Positions 1 to 8,721 of a DNA stretch of 64,000 nt are shown piece after piece. Under the pieces are notes generated by a model that saw only the letters and a program-made list of their open reading frames with translations, searched no databases and had not been told where the DNA came from. The stretch comes from Nostoc sp. MS1 (GTDB taxonomy: Bacteria > Cyanobacteriota > Cyanobacteriia > Cyanobacteriales > Nostocaceae): assembly GCF_019976755.1 (NCBI RefSeq), contig NZ_AP023441.1:6135501-6199500 (forward strand), read 5' to 3'. The translations under genes and the position numbers were made by a program. How positions within the stretch are numbered: the stretch's first letter is position 1; every line of letters begins with the position of its first letter.

Positions 1-149
1 TCTGTAGAGTCGTGAGGATTAATCCAAACTTCTTTACCCAAAAACCCCGGATACTGCGCTAGTGCTGTTGTCCAAATCTCTGCATCCTTCTGGATATAAG
101 CCTCTCGCAGATCAGGGTCAACTTTAAACTTCAGAAATTCTATAACCAC
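1..149 (-). CDS. TIGR03792-like small protein, 3' part cut by window edge
   Basis: The first 49 codons of a minus-strand gene are present; the rest lies beyond the window start. The reading opens with a GTG at 149 and gives MVIEFLKFKVDPDLRE, then KDAEIWTTALAQYPGFLGKE, the pattern of the short cyanobacterial family TIGR03792 (a ferredoxin-like, antibiotic-monooxygenase-type fold of unknown function). An in-frame GTG two codons upstream (155) is an alternative start and sits nearer an AAGGA sequence. It is divergent from the phasin-like gene at 278. Family assignment is from memory of the pattern; no enzymatic role is claimed. Confidence 0.6.
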   Translation of the reverse strand, partial: MVIEFLKFKVDPDLREAYIQKDAEIWTTALAQYPGFLGKEVWINPHDST

Positions 150-277
150 ATCCACTCATTCCTTATATTTGTCAATCTGCCAAAATAGAGTTGTATAGAA
201 TAAATACGCTTCCAGCATAGCTTGATTGCACCAGGAGCAAGGGTCGGCTGGTTTGAAACAAGGAACAGGAAAGGAAT

Positions 278-601
278 ATGGACAGCAACAATTGGTTGCA
301 GCAGTTAATGATGCTTGGTATCGGTACAACGTCTGTCGTAGCGGAAAAACTCAAGCAGGCTAGTGATGAATTGGTGAAGGACGGTAAGCTTAATCCAGAA
401 CAAGCTAAGGCGGTAATGGATGACATTGTACAGCAGTTAAAGTCGGAGCAAGGAAATTGGGATGCCCAAATGCAACGACAAATGCGTAATATGATGCAGG
501 ATTTAGGGGTGGCGCGTCAGTCTGAGGTGGATGAATTGCGGGGACGAATTGACCGCTTAGAACGTCAAGTGCGAGATTTAGAAAATAAGCTTTGGCGTTA
601 G
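278..601 (+). CDS. Phasin-like coiled-coil protein
   Basis: This 107-residue protein has a short hydrophobic stretch (about residues 8-22), a charged helical middle, and a C-terminal heptad-like coiled coil from about residue 85 (DELRGRIDRLERQVRDLENK). This layout matches the phasin/PhaF-like family (poly(hydroxyalkanoate) granule-associated protein), whose members coat granules or act as small chaperone-like coiled coils. The ATG is preceded by AAAGGAAT at good spacing. It lies just upstream of an exported FKBP isomerase on the same strand. Granule binding is only inferred; a generic coiled-coil protein is possible. Confidence 0.6.
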   Translation: MDSNNWLQQLMMLGIGTTSVVAEKLKQASDELVKDGKLNPEQAKAVMDDIVQQLKSEQGNWDAQMQRQMRNMMQDLGVARQSEVDELRGRIDRLERQVRDLENKLWR

Positions 602-677
602 GATGCGCTTGTGTTTTAAACTAATTGTGTCCTGTTGGTAATTTTCGTTGCCAAACTACCTCATTAGGGGGCTAATT

Positions 678-1208
678 TTGAAAGCAATTTTATTCAGCAT
701 AGGTTTGATGCTGGTCTGTGTTGTAGTTTTGGTGGTAGCGCAAGTAGGCGCTAAACAGGATGCCATTGCTGCTAATTTACCTCAAACTCCACCAGCCGTC
801 ACAAGTGTTAAAGAAAACAATACTCCAACCAAGAAAGATAATATGTTTAATGCCGATAATGCTGCTAACGTCGTCACTACTGCTTCTGGACTCAAGTATG
901 TAGAGATACAAGAAGGCACTGGTGCGACTCCTAAAACTGGACAAACTGTTGTAGTTCACTACACTGGTACTTTAGAAGATGGTACTAAATTTGATAGTTC
1001 ACGCGATCGCAATAGTCCCTTCAGCTTCAAAATCGGCGTTGGACAAGTAATCAAAGGCTGGGATGAAGGACTCAGCACCATGAAAGTAGGTGGTCGTCGT
1101 AAATTAATCATTCCCTCAGAATTAGGTTATGGCGCTCGTGGTGCTGGTGGTGTAATTCCTCCCAACGCTACCTTAATCTTTGATGTTGAATTGTTAGACG
1201 TTAAGTAG
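678..1208 (+). CDS. FKBP-type peptidyl-prolyl cis-trans isomerase, exported
   Basis: The C-terminal about 110 residues form a complete FKBP domain (VVVHYTGTLEDGTKFDSS, then GQVIKGWDEGL, GGRRKLIIPSELGYG and PPNATLIFDVELL), with the conserved active-site Tyr, Phe, Asp, Trp and Ile positions. It catalyses cis-trans isomerisation of Xaa-Pro bonds. The N-terminus is one hydrophobic segment, so the enzyme is probably exported or membrane-anchored facing the periplasm or lumen. The start chosen is TTG 678, which has AGGGGG about 8 bases upstream and yields a clean signal sequence (MKAILFSIGLMLVCVVVLVV). A TTG at 648 would add ten residues without a ribosome site. Confidence 0.9.
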   Translation: MKAILFSIGLMLVCVVVLVVAQVGAKQDAIAANLPQTPPAVTSVKENNTPTKKDNMFNADNAANVVTTASGLKYVEIQEGTGATPKTGQTVVVHYTGTLEDGTKFDSSRDRNSPFSFKIGVGQVIKGWDEGLSTMKVGGRRKLIIPSELGYGARGAGGVIPPNATLIFDVELLDVK

Positions 1209-1264
1209 GGGAAGTTGACAGTTGACAGTTGACTGGTTGTTTACTGTCCACTGTCCATTCCTTT

Positions 1265-2617
1265 TTAATAACCTGATCTAGCTAAGTTTTTGAACTTGGT
1301 AAATTGCGGGTCGAATAAGAGTTTTACTGTACCAGTGGGGCCGTTGCGGTGTTTGGCTACGATTACTTCGGCAATGCCGCGATCAGGGCTATCGTTGTTA
1401 TAGTAATCATCGCGGTATAACATGATAACTAAATCCGCGTCCTGTTCAATAGATCCGCTTTCACGTAAGTCAGATAACATAGGGCGCTTGTTTGTACGTG
1501 CTTCTACTCCACGACTCAGCTGAGATAAAGCGATCACAGGCACAGATAATTCTCTGGCTAAACCTTTGAGCGAACGGGTAATTTTTGATAATTCTTGTAC
1601 ACGATTATCACCGCCTCCCTCCATTAATTGCAGATAATCTATAACTATCAAACCTAGTTCTACACCCTGTTCGGCTTGTAGCCTGCGGGCTTGAGAACGC
1701 ATTTGGGTGACGGTAATATTTGGTGTATCATCGATAAATATGGGCATTTCCGAAAGCATACTAATTGCCCGGCTTAATGGTTCCCATTGTGTTTGACTCA
1801 AACGACCACTCCGTAAATAACCGCTTTCGATTTGGGCTTCACTTGCGAGTAGACGTTGTACCAGCTGCTCTTTAGACATTTCTAAACTAAAAACAGCAAC
1901 AGGTAACTTCATTCCCGCAGCGATGTTATTAGCTAGGTTCAAGCAAAATGCTGTTTTTCCCATTGACGGTCTCCCCGCGACGATAATTAAATCCGATCGC
2001 TGAAAGCCACTGGTCATAGCATCTAAATCATAAAAGCCGCAGGGAATCCCAGGTAAAGCAATGCCTTGATTACGCTCCTCAATTTCTTGGAAGTTATTAA
2101 TTAAGGTGTCGGCTATGTGAGCTAAACCTGATTGGGGACGTTCTTGGGTGACACCAAAAACTTTTTGTTCTGCTTGGTCTAATACTATGGGTAATTCTTT
2201 ATCTGTCTCGTAACCAAGATGGACAATTTCATTGCCAGCTTTAATTAATTGCCGTCGCAGGTACTTTTCCATTACCAACCCGGCTAAGGCATCGATATTC
2301 ACAGCCGACACTGTACGGTCTACCAGTGTGGCTAATTTATTTCTCCCACCAATGCGAGTTAACAAGTCGTTATCACTCAGCCAACTTGTTACCGCAAGTA
2401 AATCTGTAGGTTTACCTTGGGCATGGAGACGTAAGGCAGCTTGGTAAATATCTCTATGGGCGTTAACATAAAATGCTTCGGCAACGAGGCGATCGCTTAC
2501 TCGACCAATCGCTTCTGGATCTAACAAAATTCCCCCCAAAATCGCTTCTTCTACTTCAATGTTTTGGGGTGGAAGGCGATCGCTACCATCGCCGTGAAAA
2601 TTTAGTTCTTCAGACAT
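1265..2617 (-). CDS. dnaB: Replicative DNA helicase DnaB
   Basis: This is the hexameric replicative helicase that unwinds DNA at the fork and works with primase. The 450-residue protein has the N-terminal DnaB domain (about residues 12-115) and the RecA-like C-terminal ATPase, with Walker A GRPSMGKT near residues 215-222 and the Walker B-type stretch LGLIVIDYLQLM. The length is that of an uninterrupted DnaB; there is no intein, unlike some other cyanobacterial DnaB proteins. The ATG at 2617 follows a repeat-rich spacer. rplI lies upstream on the same strand, the common cyanobacterial rplI-dnaB order. Confidence 0.97.
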   Translation of the reverse strand: MSEELNFHGDGSDRLPPQNIEVEEAILGGILLDPEAIGRVSDRLVAEAFYVNAHRDIYQAALRLHAQGKPTDLLAVTSWLSDNDLLTRIGGRNKLATLVDRTVSAVNIDALAGLVMEKYLRRQLIKAGNEIVHLGYETDKELPIVLDQAEQKVFGVTQERPQSGLAHIADTLINNFQEIEERNQGIALPGIPCGFYDLDAMTSGFQRSDLIIVAGRPSMGKTAFCLNLANNIAAGMKLPVAVFSLEMSKEQLVQRLLASEAQIESGYLRSGRLSQTQWEPLSRAISMLSEMPIFIDDTPNITVTQMRSQARRLQAEQGVELGLIVIDYLQLMEGGGDNRVQELSKITRSLKGLARELSVPVIALSQLSRGVEARTNKRPMLSDLRESGSIEQDADLVIMLYRDDYYNNDSPDRGIAEVIVAKHRNGPTGTVKLLFDPQFTKFKNLARSGY

Positions 2618-2798
2618 AAGAATGGGAGTGGGGAGTAGGGAGTGGGGAGTGGGGGGAGATGGGGAAGATAAAGGGGAAACGGGAAAGGGGAAAGGAAAAA
2701 GACTTTAATCTCCGCCTTCTGCCTCCTGCCTCCTGCCTCCTGCCTTGTCTTCGACAGGCTACGCCATCTGCCTCCTGCCTCCTGCCTCCTGCCTTCTT
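2618..2798. repeat. Short tandem repeats between rplI and dnaB
   Basis: The spacer contains several copies of GGGGAGT-type units (about 2628-2660) and runs of CTGCCTC (about 2710-2795). These are typical short tandemly repeated repeats of Nostocales. The block lies between rplI and dnaB, so transcription from rplI into dnaB would cross it. No gene is seen in it. Confidence 0.8.
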
Positions 2799-3257
2799 CT
2801 AACTAGCTACAACTTCGATATCAACTACTGCTGTAACATCAGAGAATAGCTTGATTTCTGCTTTGTAAGTACCTAACTTGCCAATGTCGGGAATGGTAAT
2901 ACCACGACGGTCTACTTCTTGACTTGTAGCTGCTTGAATCGCATCTGCAACATCTTGGCTGGTGACTGTACCGAAAATAGCTTCGTTTTCACCAACTTGC
3001 TTGGCAATTTTCAAACTGCCAACTTTTTCTAAGCTGGCTTTCTGCTCTAAAGCTTGCTGTTTAAGTTCAGCTTGGCGTTGCCGTTCTTGTTCGCGGCGAC
3101 GTTCTACTTGCTTGAGAATACCAGGAGTGGCATGAGTTGCCAAACTCTGAGGAATCAAATAATTACGAGCATAACCAGGAGCTACTTCCACTAAGTCGCC
3201 GGATCTGCCTAGCTTGCTGACATCCTTTGTTAAAACTAATTGTACGCGCTTCGCCAT
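2799..3257 (-). CDS. rplI: 50S ribosomal protein L9
   Basis: The 152-residue protein begins MAKRVQLVLTKDVSKLGRSG and continues with DLVEVAPGYARNYLIPQ, the signature of bacterial L9. It has the N-terminal rRNA-binding domain, a long charged connecting helix (about residues 48-80) and the C-terminal domain. L9 binds 23S rRNA near the base of the L1 stalk. It lies upstream of dnaB on the same strand. Length is normal for the family. Confidence 0.97.
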   Translation of the reverse strand: MAKRVQLVLTKDVSKLGRSGDLVEVAPGYARNYLIPQSLATHATPGILKQVERRREQERQRQAELKQQALEQKASLEKVGSLKIAKQVGENEAIFGTVTSQDVADAIQAATSQEVDRRGITIPDIGKLGTYKAEIKLFSDVTAVVDIEVVAS

Positions 3258-3507
3258 TGTTTTCTATTTTTCCTGTAAAATCTCATTAACTTGGGTTGCA
3301 GCAGGATAGCCTACGTTAGTGTAACCCTATTCCCAGCATTTCTATACCCTAAAGCTTACAGATCCTAGCGAACTGCTGGGGGCGATCGCAACTCTTTGCT
3401 GACAAAAAATCGAAAAATATTTTTAGTTAACTGTTAACTGTTGGCTGTCAGTGAACAATGGACAGTGGAAATGAGCTAACAACTGTCAACTGTCAACTGT
3501 CAACTAG

Positions 3508-4281
3508 CTAAAACCTATCTTTTAATCCCCGGATACGGGCAAAGGTTTGGATGGGGTCGTTACTGTTAACTGCTGTTTGTAATGCGGGTTGCTCCCAACG
3601 CAAAAAGGGGTTGGTGAGCTTTTCTACACTTAATAATGAGGGTACAGTGGCTATTCCTTGGGTGCGTTGTGTCTTAACTTCATCAAAGCGCTTTTGTAAG
3701 TCGGTATTCCCACCATCTACACTGAGTGCAAATTGTAAATTCTTTAAAGTGTATTCATGAGCGCACCAGACAAGGGTATTTTCTGGGAGGGAGCGTAGTT
3801 TAGTTAAAGATTCTACCATTTGTGTTGGTGTGCCTTCAAATAAGCGACCGCAACCACCAGCAAACAGGGTATCACCACAGAACAATTCTCCTGGCTCGTC
3901 TGGTATTTGGGGAGGGAAGTAATAGGCGATGTGGGCGCGGGTGTGTCCGGGTACGAAGATAACTTCGGCTACTCTATCAGCAAAGTGGACGCGATCGCCT
4001 TGTTGTAAAAACACTTGCTGTCCTGGGATTCTACCTTTATCTTCCGCTCCACCATAAACTTTTACTTGGGGAAATTTTTGGATTAACTGCTGATTCCCAC
4101 CTACATGATCATTGTGATGATGTGTATTAAAAATTGTCACTAACTCTGCATTTAATTGAGCCAATTGTTTAAGTACTGGCTCTGCCTCTGCCGGATCAAC
4201 AACAGCCGCGATATTTTGTTGAGGGTCATGCAGTAAGAAAATGTAATTGTCTGAAAGTGCTGCTAATCGAATTACCTGCAT
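3508..4281 (-). CDS. gloB: Hydroxyacylglutathione hydrolase (glyoxalase II)
   Basis: This 257-residue metallo-beta-lactamase-fold enzyme hydrolyses S-lactoylglutathione to D-lactate and glutathione, the second step of methylglyoxal detoxification. The binuclear metal motif THHHNDH is at residues 53-59 (His54, His56, Asp58, His59). Further ligands are in the stretch VPGHTRAH and in the FCGDTLFAGGCGR segment. The C-terminal substrate-binding region WCAHEYTLKNLQFA is also typical of GloB. The gene is monocistronic by context, followed by a repeat-rich intergenic region. Confidence 0.93.
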   Translation of the reverse strand: MQVIRLAALSDNYIFLLHDPQQNIAAVVDPAEAEPVLKQLAQLNAELVTIFNTHHHNDHVGGNQQLIQKFPQVKVYGGAEDKGRIPGQQVFLQQGDRVHFADRVAEVIFVPGHTRAHIAYYFPPQIPDEPGELFCGDTLFAGGCGRLFEGTPTQMVESLTKLRSLPENTLVWCAHEYTLKNLQFALSVDGGNTDLQKRFDEVKTQRTQGIATVPSLLSVEKLTNPFLRWEQPALQTAVNSNDPIQTFARIRGLKDRF

Positions 4282-4733
4282 ATTTTTAAATCTCTTTTAC
4301 ACATCAAGAGTCATGAGTGCTGTTAGCAGTAACGGGGCGATGAACAGCGTGCTGAGTACTAATAAAAATATTCTTACCCTGCCCCTCATTGCTCTCTAGT
4401 TAGCATTATAGGAAAAGCTTATATATGATTATTTCTATTTAAGCCTCCATAAACCATGATAGTATACAACCGTGATTACACTGGAAGTATACAAAAAAAT
4501 TACAAAGGTATTGACTATTTATCAGTAATACTTCTCTGGAAGAGAGTATCAACACAAAGTTAGATTATTTGTGTTCTTTTTTGCTGAGGAATACCAAAAT
4601 ACTATGGATATACAGACATAAATATCTATTTTTAGTTAAAACTTGTCCAAACTTTCAGGATTGCTTACGTATTAATTTTTTATACCAAAGACCAAATTAT
4701 TCCGACATTCAGTTGATGACCACAGGAAAAAAT
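4282..4733. other. Intergenic region, no gene seen
   Basis: This AT-rich 450-base region separates glyoxalase II from the small gene at 4734. Two copies of a GTATAC-containing sequence occur near 4461 and 4486, about 25 bases apart, which could be an operator, but no known regulator motif was recognised. An open frame from 4569 runs into the 4734 gene but has no ribosome site or recognisable protein features. Confidence 0.5.
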
Positions 4734-4964
4734 ATGAGTAGTGACTACAGATACAGTTACAGCAGTGTTTATAATCAATCAGAAACAGCCGTTAAGCCAG
4801 TTGTAGATAAAATCTTACGTGCTGGTAAATTAAGTCCTGAAGATCATGCTTTGCTGACTTCTGTGGTATTGAATCATACTGATATTAGTGAAGCAGAACG
4901 TCGCCAAATTAACCGCATCTTTGACCATATCCAGACAGGGCAATTAAAACTGACTGACTGGTAA
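4734..4964 (+). CDS. Small conserved cyanobacterial protein of unknown function
   Basis: A 76-residue protein begins MSSDYRYSYSSVYNQSE. The start ATG 4734 is chosen because AGGAAA lies a few bases upstream; in-frame starts at 4716 and 4569 would only add residues unlike a folded protein. The body (VDKILRAGKLSPEDHALLTS, then EAERRQINRIFDHIQTGQLK) is predicted helical and soluble, with no membrane segment or cysteine. I do not recognise a function. It precedes the glycosyltransferase cluster by about 190 bases on the same strand. Confidence 0.7.
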   Translation: MSSDYRYSYSSVYNQSETAVKPVVDKILRAGKLSPEDHALLTSVVLNHTDISEAERRQINRIFDHIQTGQLKLTDW

Positions 4965-5153
4965 GGCAATTAAAAGAAGTACTGATGCGTTCATGATAAA
5001 GTATTATATTTAACCAAGAATGTAAAAGTACAGAGTTAAAAGGAGATGGAAATATCTTTTATCTGGACTCTAACTTCTTTTCTTATGGCTACATATCGTA
5101 TGAGGATTTATGATTATCTTGGACAGGTTAAGTTATCCCACCAATATTAAATT

Positions 5154-6350
5154 GTGAATCTACAGACGAACAAATCTAACTTAAAAGTTTCCATTATTGT
5201 CAGCGACTTATCCAGTGCTGGGGCAGGAAGGTGGGGAGGTGGTTCTGTACGTTCTTTTCTCCTAGCTCAAGCACTGCAAAAGCTGAATTATGAAGTCGAA
5301 ATTTTAGGATTTGTCTTTGGTGAATCAGCAGTTTTTCCACAATCAGAAGTTCAGATTCATCAATTTATAGGTCATAATTATCCCAAATTTCTGGGTTCGG
5401 CGGCAGAACTCTTAAAAAGAATTGATGGTGATATTATTTATGCAATGAGGCCTAAACCTACAACTTTAGGCCTATCTTTATGGAAAAAATTAAGAACTCG
5501 TCTGCCAGTAATTTTAGATATAGATGATTGGGAATTAAGCTGGTATGGGGGGGAACAATGGCAGTATCGTCCCTCTTGGAAGCAACTTTATCGAGATATT
5601 TTCAAGCCGGATGGAGCTTTACGCAATCCTGATCATCCTCTGTATTTAAAATTTTTGGAAGGGATTGCGCCAAAAGCTGATGCAGTGACAATTCATACTA
5701 AATTTTTACAAGAACGCTTTGGTGGAATTTATATACCTAATGGTAAAGATACTGATTTATTTAACCCCATCAACTACGATGCTGAAGAAAGTCGAGCTTT
5801 TTATGGGTTATCCGACTACAAGATTTTAATGTTTCCTGGTGCGCCTAGACCATATAAAGGAGTGGAAGATATCCTCATGGCGTTGGATATCCTCAACGAA
5901 CCGGATTTAAGGCTCGTAATTGTGGGCGGTAGTCCTTATGATGACTATGATGCTCAACTTATGGAAAAGTGGGGGCGTTGGATTATTAAGTTACCTAAAT
6001 CTCTACCTACGCAAATGCCAAAAATTGTTGCGGCTGCACATATTATTGTGGTTCCCCAACGCAATACACCTGCTGCTTTAGCCCAGTTTCCCTTGAAATT
6101 AACTGATGGGATGGCAATGGCCAAGCCTATTTTAGCGACAAGCGTCGGGGATATTCCAGAAATTGTTGGGGAAACGGCTTATTTGGTTGAGCCTGCTTGT
6201 CCTGAAGAAATGGCATCGCAGATTAAGTCAATATTTGCAGATTGGGATGCAGCTGGCGATCGCGGTCGTCAAGCTAGGATAAGATGTATAGAAAAATACA
6301 GTATATCTGCTATGGCTACTACTCTCCAGTCAGTTATTGCTAATTTGTAA
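5154..6350 (+). CDS. Glycosyltransferase family 4 (GT-B fold)
   Basis: The 398-residue protein has the glycine-rich N-terminal loop of GT-B enzymes (SDLSSAGAGRWGGGSVRSF) and a C-terminal nucleotide-sugar domain with MFPGAPRPYKGVEDIL, LVIVGG and the acidic loop FPLKLTDGMAMAKPILAT, where GT4 enzymes carry the EX7E-type motif. It probably transfers a sugar from a nucleotide donor to a growing surface glycan at the cytoplasmic membrane face. It starts with GTG 5154. It heads a plus-strand cluster with an ABC exporter and more glycosyltransferases. The exact sugar cannot be told. Confidence 0.85.
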   Translation: MNLQTNKSNLKVSIIVSDLSSAGAGRWGGGSVRSFLLAQALQKLNYEVEILGFVFGESAVFPQSEVQIHQFIGHNYPKFLGSAAELLKRIDGDIIYAMRPKPTTLGLSLWKKLRTRLPVILDIDDWELSWYGGEQWQYRPSWKQLYRDIFKPDGALRNPDHPLYLKFLEGIAPKADAVTIHTKFLQERFGGIYIPNGKDTDLFNPINYDAEESRAFYGLSDYKILMFPGAPRPYKGVEDILMALDILNEPDLRLVIVGGSPYDDYDAQLMEKWGRWIIKLPKSLPTQMPKIVAAAHIIVVPQRNTPAALAQFPLKLTDGMAMAKPILATSVGDIPEIVGETAYLVEPACPEEMASQIKSIFADWDAAGDRGRQARIRCIEKYSISAMATTLQSVIANL

Positions 6351-6456
6351 GTATTCATCGGGATACGGTAATGATGAGTAGCCAATACAATGAGAAGTTA
6401 ATCAAACCTTGATTGATTATGTTACAAATAATTCTAGTGTTACCCTAATAAACTAA

Positions 6457-8721
6457 ATGCCTAATCGACGCATCTTACTAAAATTTGCGAAACCATACCC
6501 AGGATTAATTCTACTAACGATAATATTAGGATTTTCTGGGGCTTTATTTAATGGGATTAGCACAACGCTGATTGTACCGATAATTTTAAGAATAGTGGGG
6601 CAACCAGTAGACTTGAAAGGCGCTCCAGGATTACTTAAAGCCATCATGACACCATTTGATCATGTGCCAGAAAACTATCGTATTGGTGCAATGGCAGGGG
6701 CAATTGTCTTCACAATTGCTTTAAAAAATTTGGCAACTTATACTAGCACATTAGCATCAAGTTCTTTAAGCCGTCGGCTAACTGCGGATATGCGAGAAGC
6801 TGGTATCGATTTATTACTAAATATTGATATAGATTATTATGCCAAAATCAAGGTTGGTGACTTAATCAACCGATTAGGAGGAGAAATTGGCCGTGCTGCT
6901 AGTTATGTAAGTAATATTATCAAGTTAATTATTCTTGTTATTACAATTTTCGTTTTTGTTTGCCTATTGGTGTCAATTTCTTGGCAGTTAACCATTATGG
7001 CAACTATCTTGCTATCGCTAGTGACATTAGTAAATCAATTTACTATTACCCGTTCCCGCAAATACGGCAAAATATTGAGTGAGATGTCAAAAGCATACTC
7101 AATAGCTGTTTTAGAAACTCTGAATGGTATTCGCCTTGTCAAAGCTACAGCTAATGAGAATAGGGAGTTTGAAAGAATTAGAAAATTAGTTCGTGAGCGG
7201 GAATTGGCAGACTTTAAATCTCAAATGAACTCAGAGGCAGTTAACCCTCTCAGTGAGTTTTTGGGAGTCACAGCTTTATTATTAATTGTAATTTTAAGTA
7301 AGACCTTCTTTGCCGACCAAATCAGCACAATTTCGACCGTTATATTAACATATCTATTGATATTATTGCGCTTGCTGCCTCTAGTTTCTCAACTTAATAG
7401 TCTGCGTAGTAACTTTGCCAGTCTGGTTGCTAGTGTAGATATGACATCTGACTTATTACGAAGAGATGATAAACCATTTCTAGTCAATGGAAAAATCGCT
7501 TACAGCAGTTTACAAAAAGGGATTACTTTTGAATCAGTTTCCTTTAATTATCCTGGTCATAGTAAGCAGGTACTCAAAGAGGTAACTTTAGATTTACCTC
7601 GTGGCACAACTTTGGCATTAGTAGGCGGTTCTGGGGCAGGTAAGTCAACTTTAGCAGATTTATTGCCCAGATTTTATGACCCAACAGGGGGCAGTATTCG
7701 TATTGATGGTATTGACTTACGCGAATTTGATATTCCCTCGTTACGCAGATGTATGGGAATTGTTAGCCAAGATACTTTTCTCTTTAATAATTCAGTACGC
7801 AATAACATTGCCTATGGTAAACAGGATGCTACAGACGAAGAGATTTTATTAGCTGCTAAACGGGCAAATGCTTATGAATTTATTAGTAAATTACCGCAGC
7901 AATTTGATACGATGGTAGGCGATCGCGGTGTCATGTTATCTGGAGGACAAAGACAAAGACTAGCGATCGCTCGCGCACTTCTACAAGATCCTGATATTCT
8001 CATCCTTGATGAAGCAACTAGTGCTTTAGATACCGTCTCTGAACGTTTAGTACAAGCTGCTTTAGAAGAACTCAGCCGCAACAGAACTACATTAGTGATT
8101 GCACACCGTCTATCTACAGTCCGCAAAGCTAATCAAATTGCTGTCTTAGATCAAGGTAAAGTAGTTGAGGTAGGAACCCACGAAGAATTATTACAAAAAG
8201 GTGGCTACTACTCCCGTCTGTATGCAATGCAGTTTAGTAATACAGAAGCTAATAAAACCAATCAAAGTTTCTTACGAATTTCTCATGAAATTCGCAACCG
8301 CCTTAACTCAATGATTGGCATTTTACGCTTGTTACTGGATGATGTAACAGACAATAGCCAAGAACATCAAGAATTAGTTGAAGATGCTTACAAATCAGCT
8401 TTCAAAATTATTAACGCTCTAGATATTTTTGAGGATAGTTTGCAGCAACAAGTGCAATATTTAGCTAGTTCCTTAACCGAGGTCAATCAAAATCCTAAAC
8501 AAATGGAGAATTTAAAAGACATCAACGAATTTCGTATAAACTTCAACAACATACTAATTTCGCTACGCTCCTTAACTGACATTACAGGAGAATTAGCTGA
8601 AGGAGAATATTCATTAATCAATGAGGCTCTAAATCTGTCAACAAATTTCCTTAATTACTTAGAAAAGTTTGAAAATAACCTCTTGTCAACACAACCAGAA
8701 CTATTGACACCAAATAAATAA
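6457..8721 (+). CDS. ABC exporter (MsbA/HepA type) with HisKA-like C-terminal tail
   Basis: The 754-residue half-transporter has an N-terminal six-helix exporter domain (about residues 1-320) and an ATPase domain (about 350-590) with Walker A GGSGAGKST at 390-398, signature LSGGQ at 494-498, Walker B ILILDEA and the H-loop AHRLST. It likely flips a lipid-linked sugar or exports polysaccharide. After the ATPase, residues about 606-660 read like a histidine-kinase dimerisation helix: FLRISHEIRNRLNSMIG, with His610 in the phospho-acceptor position, then an acidic stretch and a second helix. No HATPase domain follows; the remaining residues are helical. The stop overlaps the next ATG by one base, so they are translationally coupled. 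Confidence 0.88.
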   Translation: MPNRRILLKFAKPYPGLILLTIILGFSGALFNGISTTLIVPIILRIVGQPVDLKGAPGLLKAIMTPFDHVPENYRIGAMAGAIVFTIALKNLATYTSTLASSSLSRRLTADMREAGIDLLLNIDIDYYAKIKVGDLINRLGGEIGRAASYVSNIIKLIILVITIFVFVCLLVSISWQLTIMATILLSLVTLVNQFTITRSRKYGKILSEMSKAYSIAVLETLNGIRLVKATANENREFERIRKLVRERELADFKSQMNSEAVNPLSEFLGVTALLLIVILSKTFFADQISTISTVILTYLLILLRLLPLVSQLNSLRSNFASLVASVDMTSDLLRRDDKPFLVNGKIAYSSLQKGITFESVSFNYPGHSKQVLKEVTLDLPRGTTLALVGGSGAGKSTLADLLPRFYDPTGGSIRIDGIDLREFDIPSLRRCMGIVSQDTFLFNNSVRNNIAYGKQDATDEEILLAAKRANAYEFISKLPQQFDTMVGDRGVMLSGGQRQRLAIARALLQDPDILILDEATSALDTVSERLVQAALEELSRNRTTLVIAHRLSTVRKANQIAVLDQGKVVEVGTHEELLQKGGYYSRLYAMQFSNTEANKTNQSFLRISHEIRNRLNSMIGILRLLLDDVTDNSQEHQELVEDAYKSAFKIINALDIFEDSLQQQVQYLASSLTEVNQNPKQMENLKDINEFRINFNNILISLRSLTDITGELAEGEYSLINEALNLSTNFLNYLEKFENNLLSTQPELLTPNK

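Noticed and set aside
4569..4733. Longer version of the small gene at 4734
   Set aside because: No ribosome site, and the added residues look like translated intergenic DNA. AGGAAA sits properly before ATG 4734.
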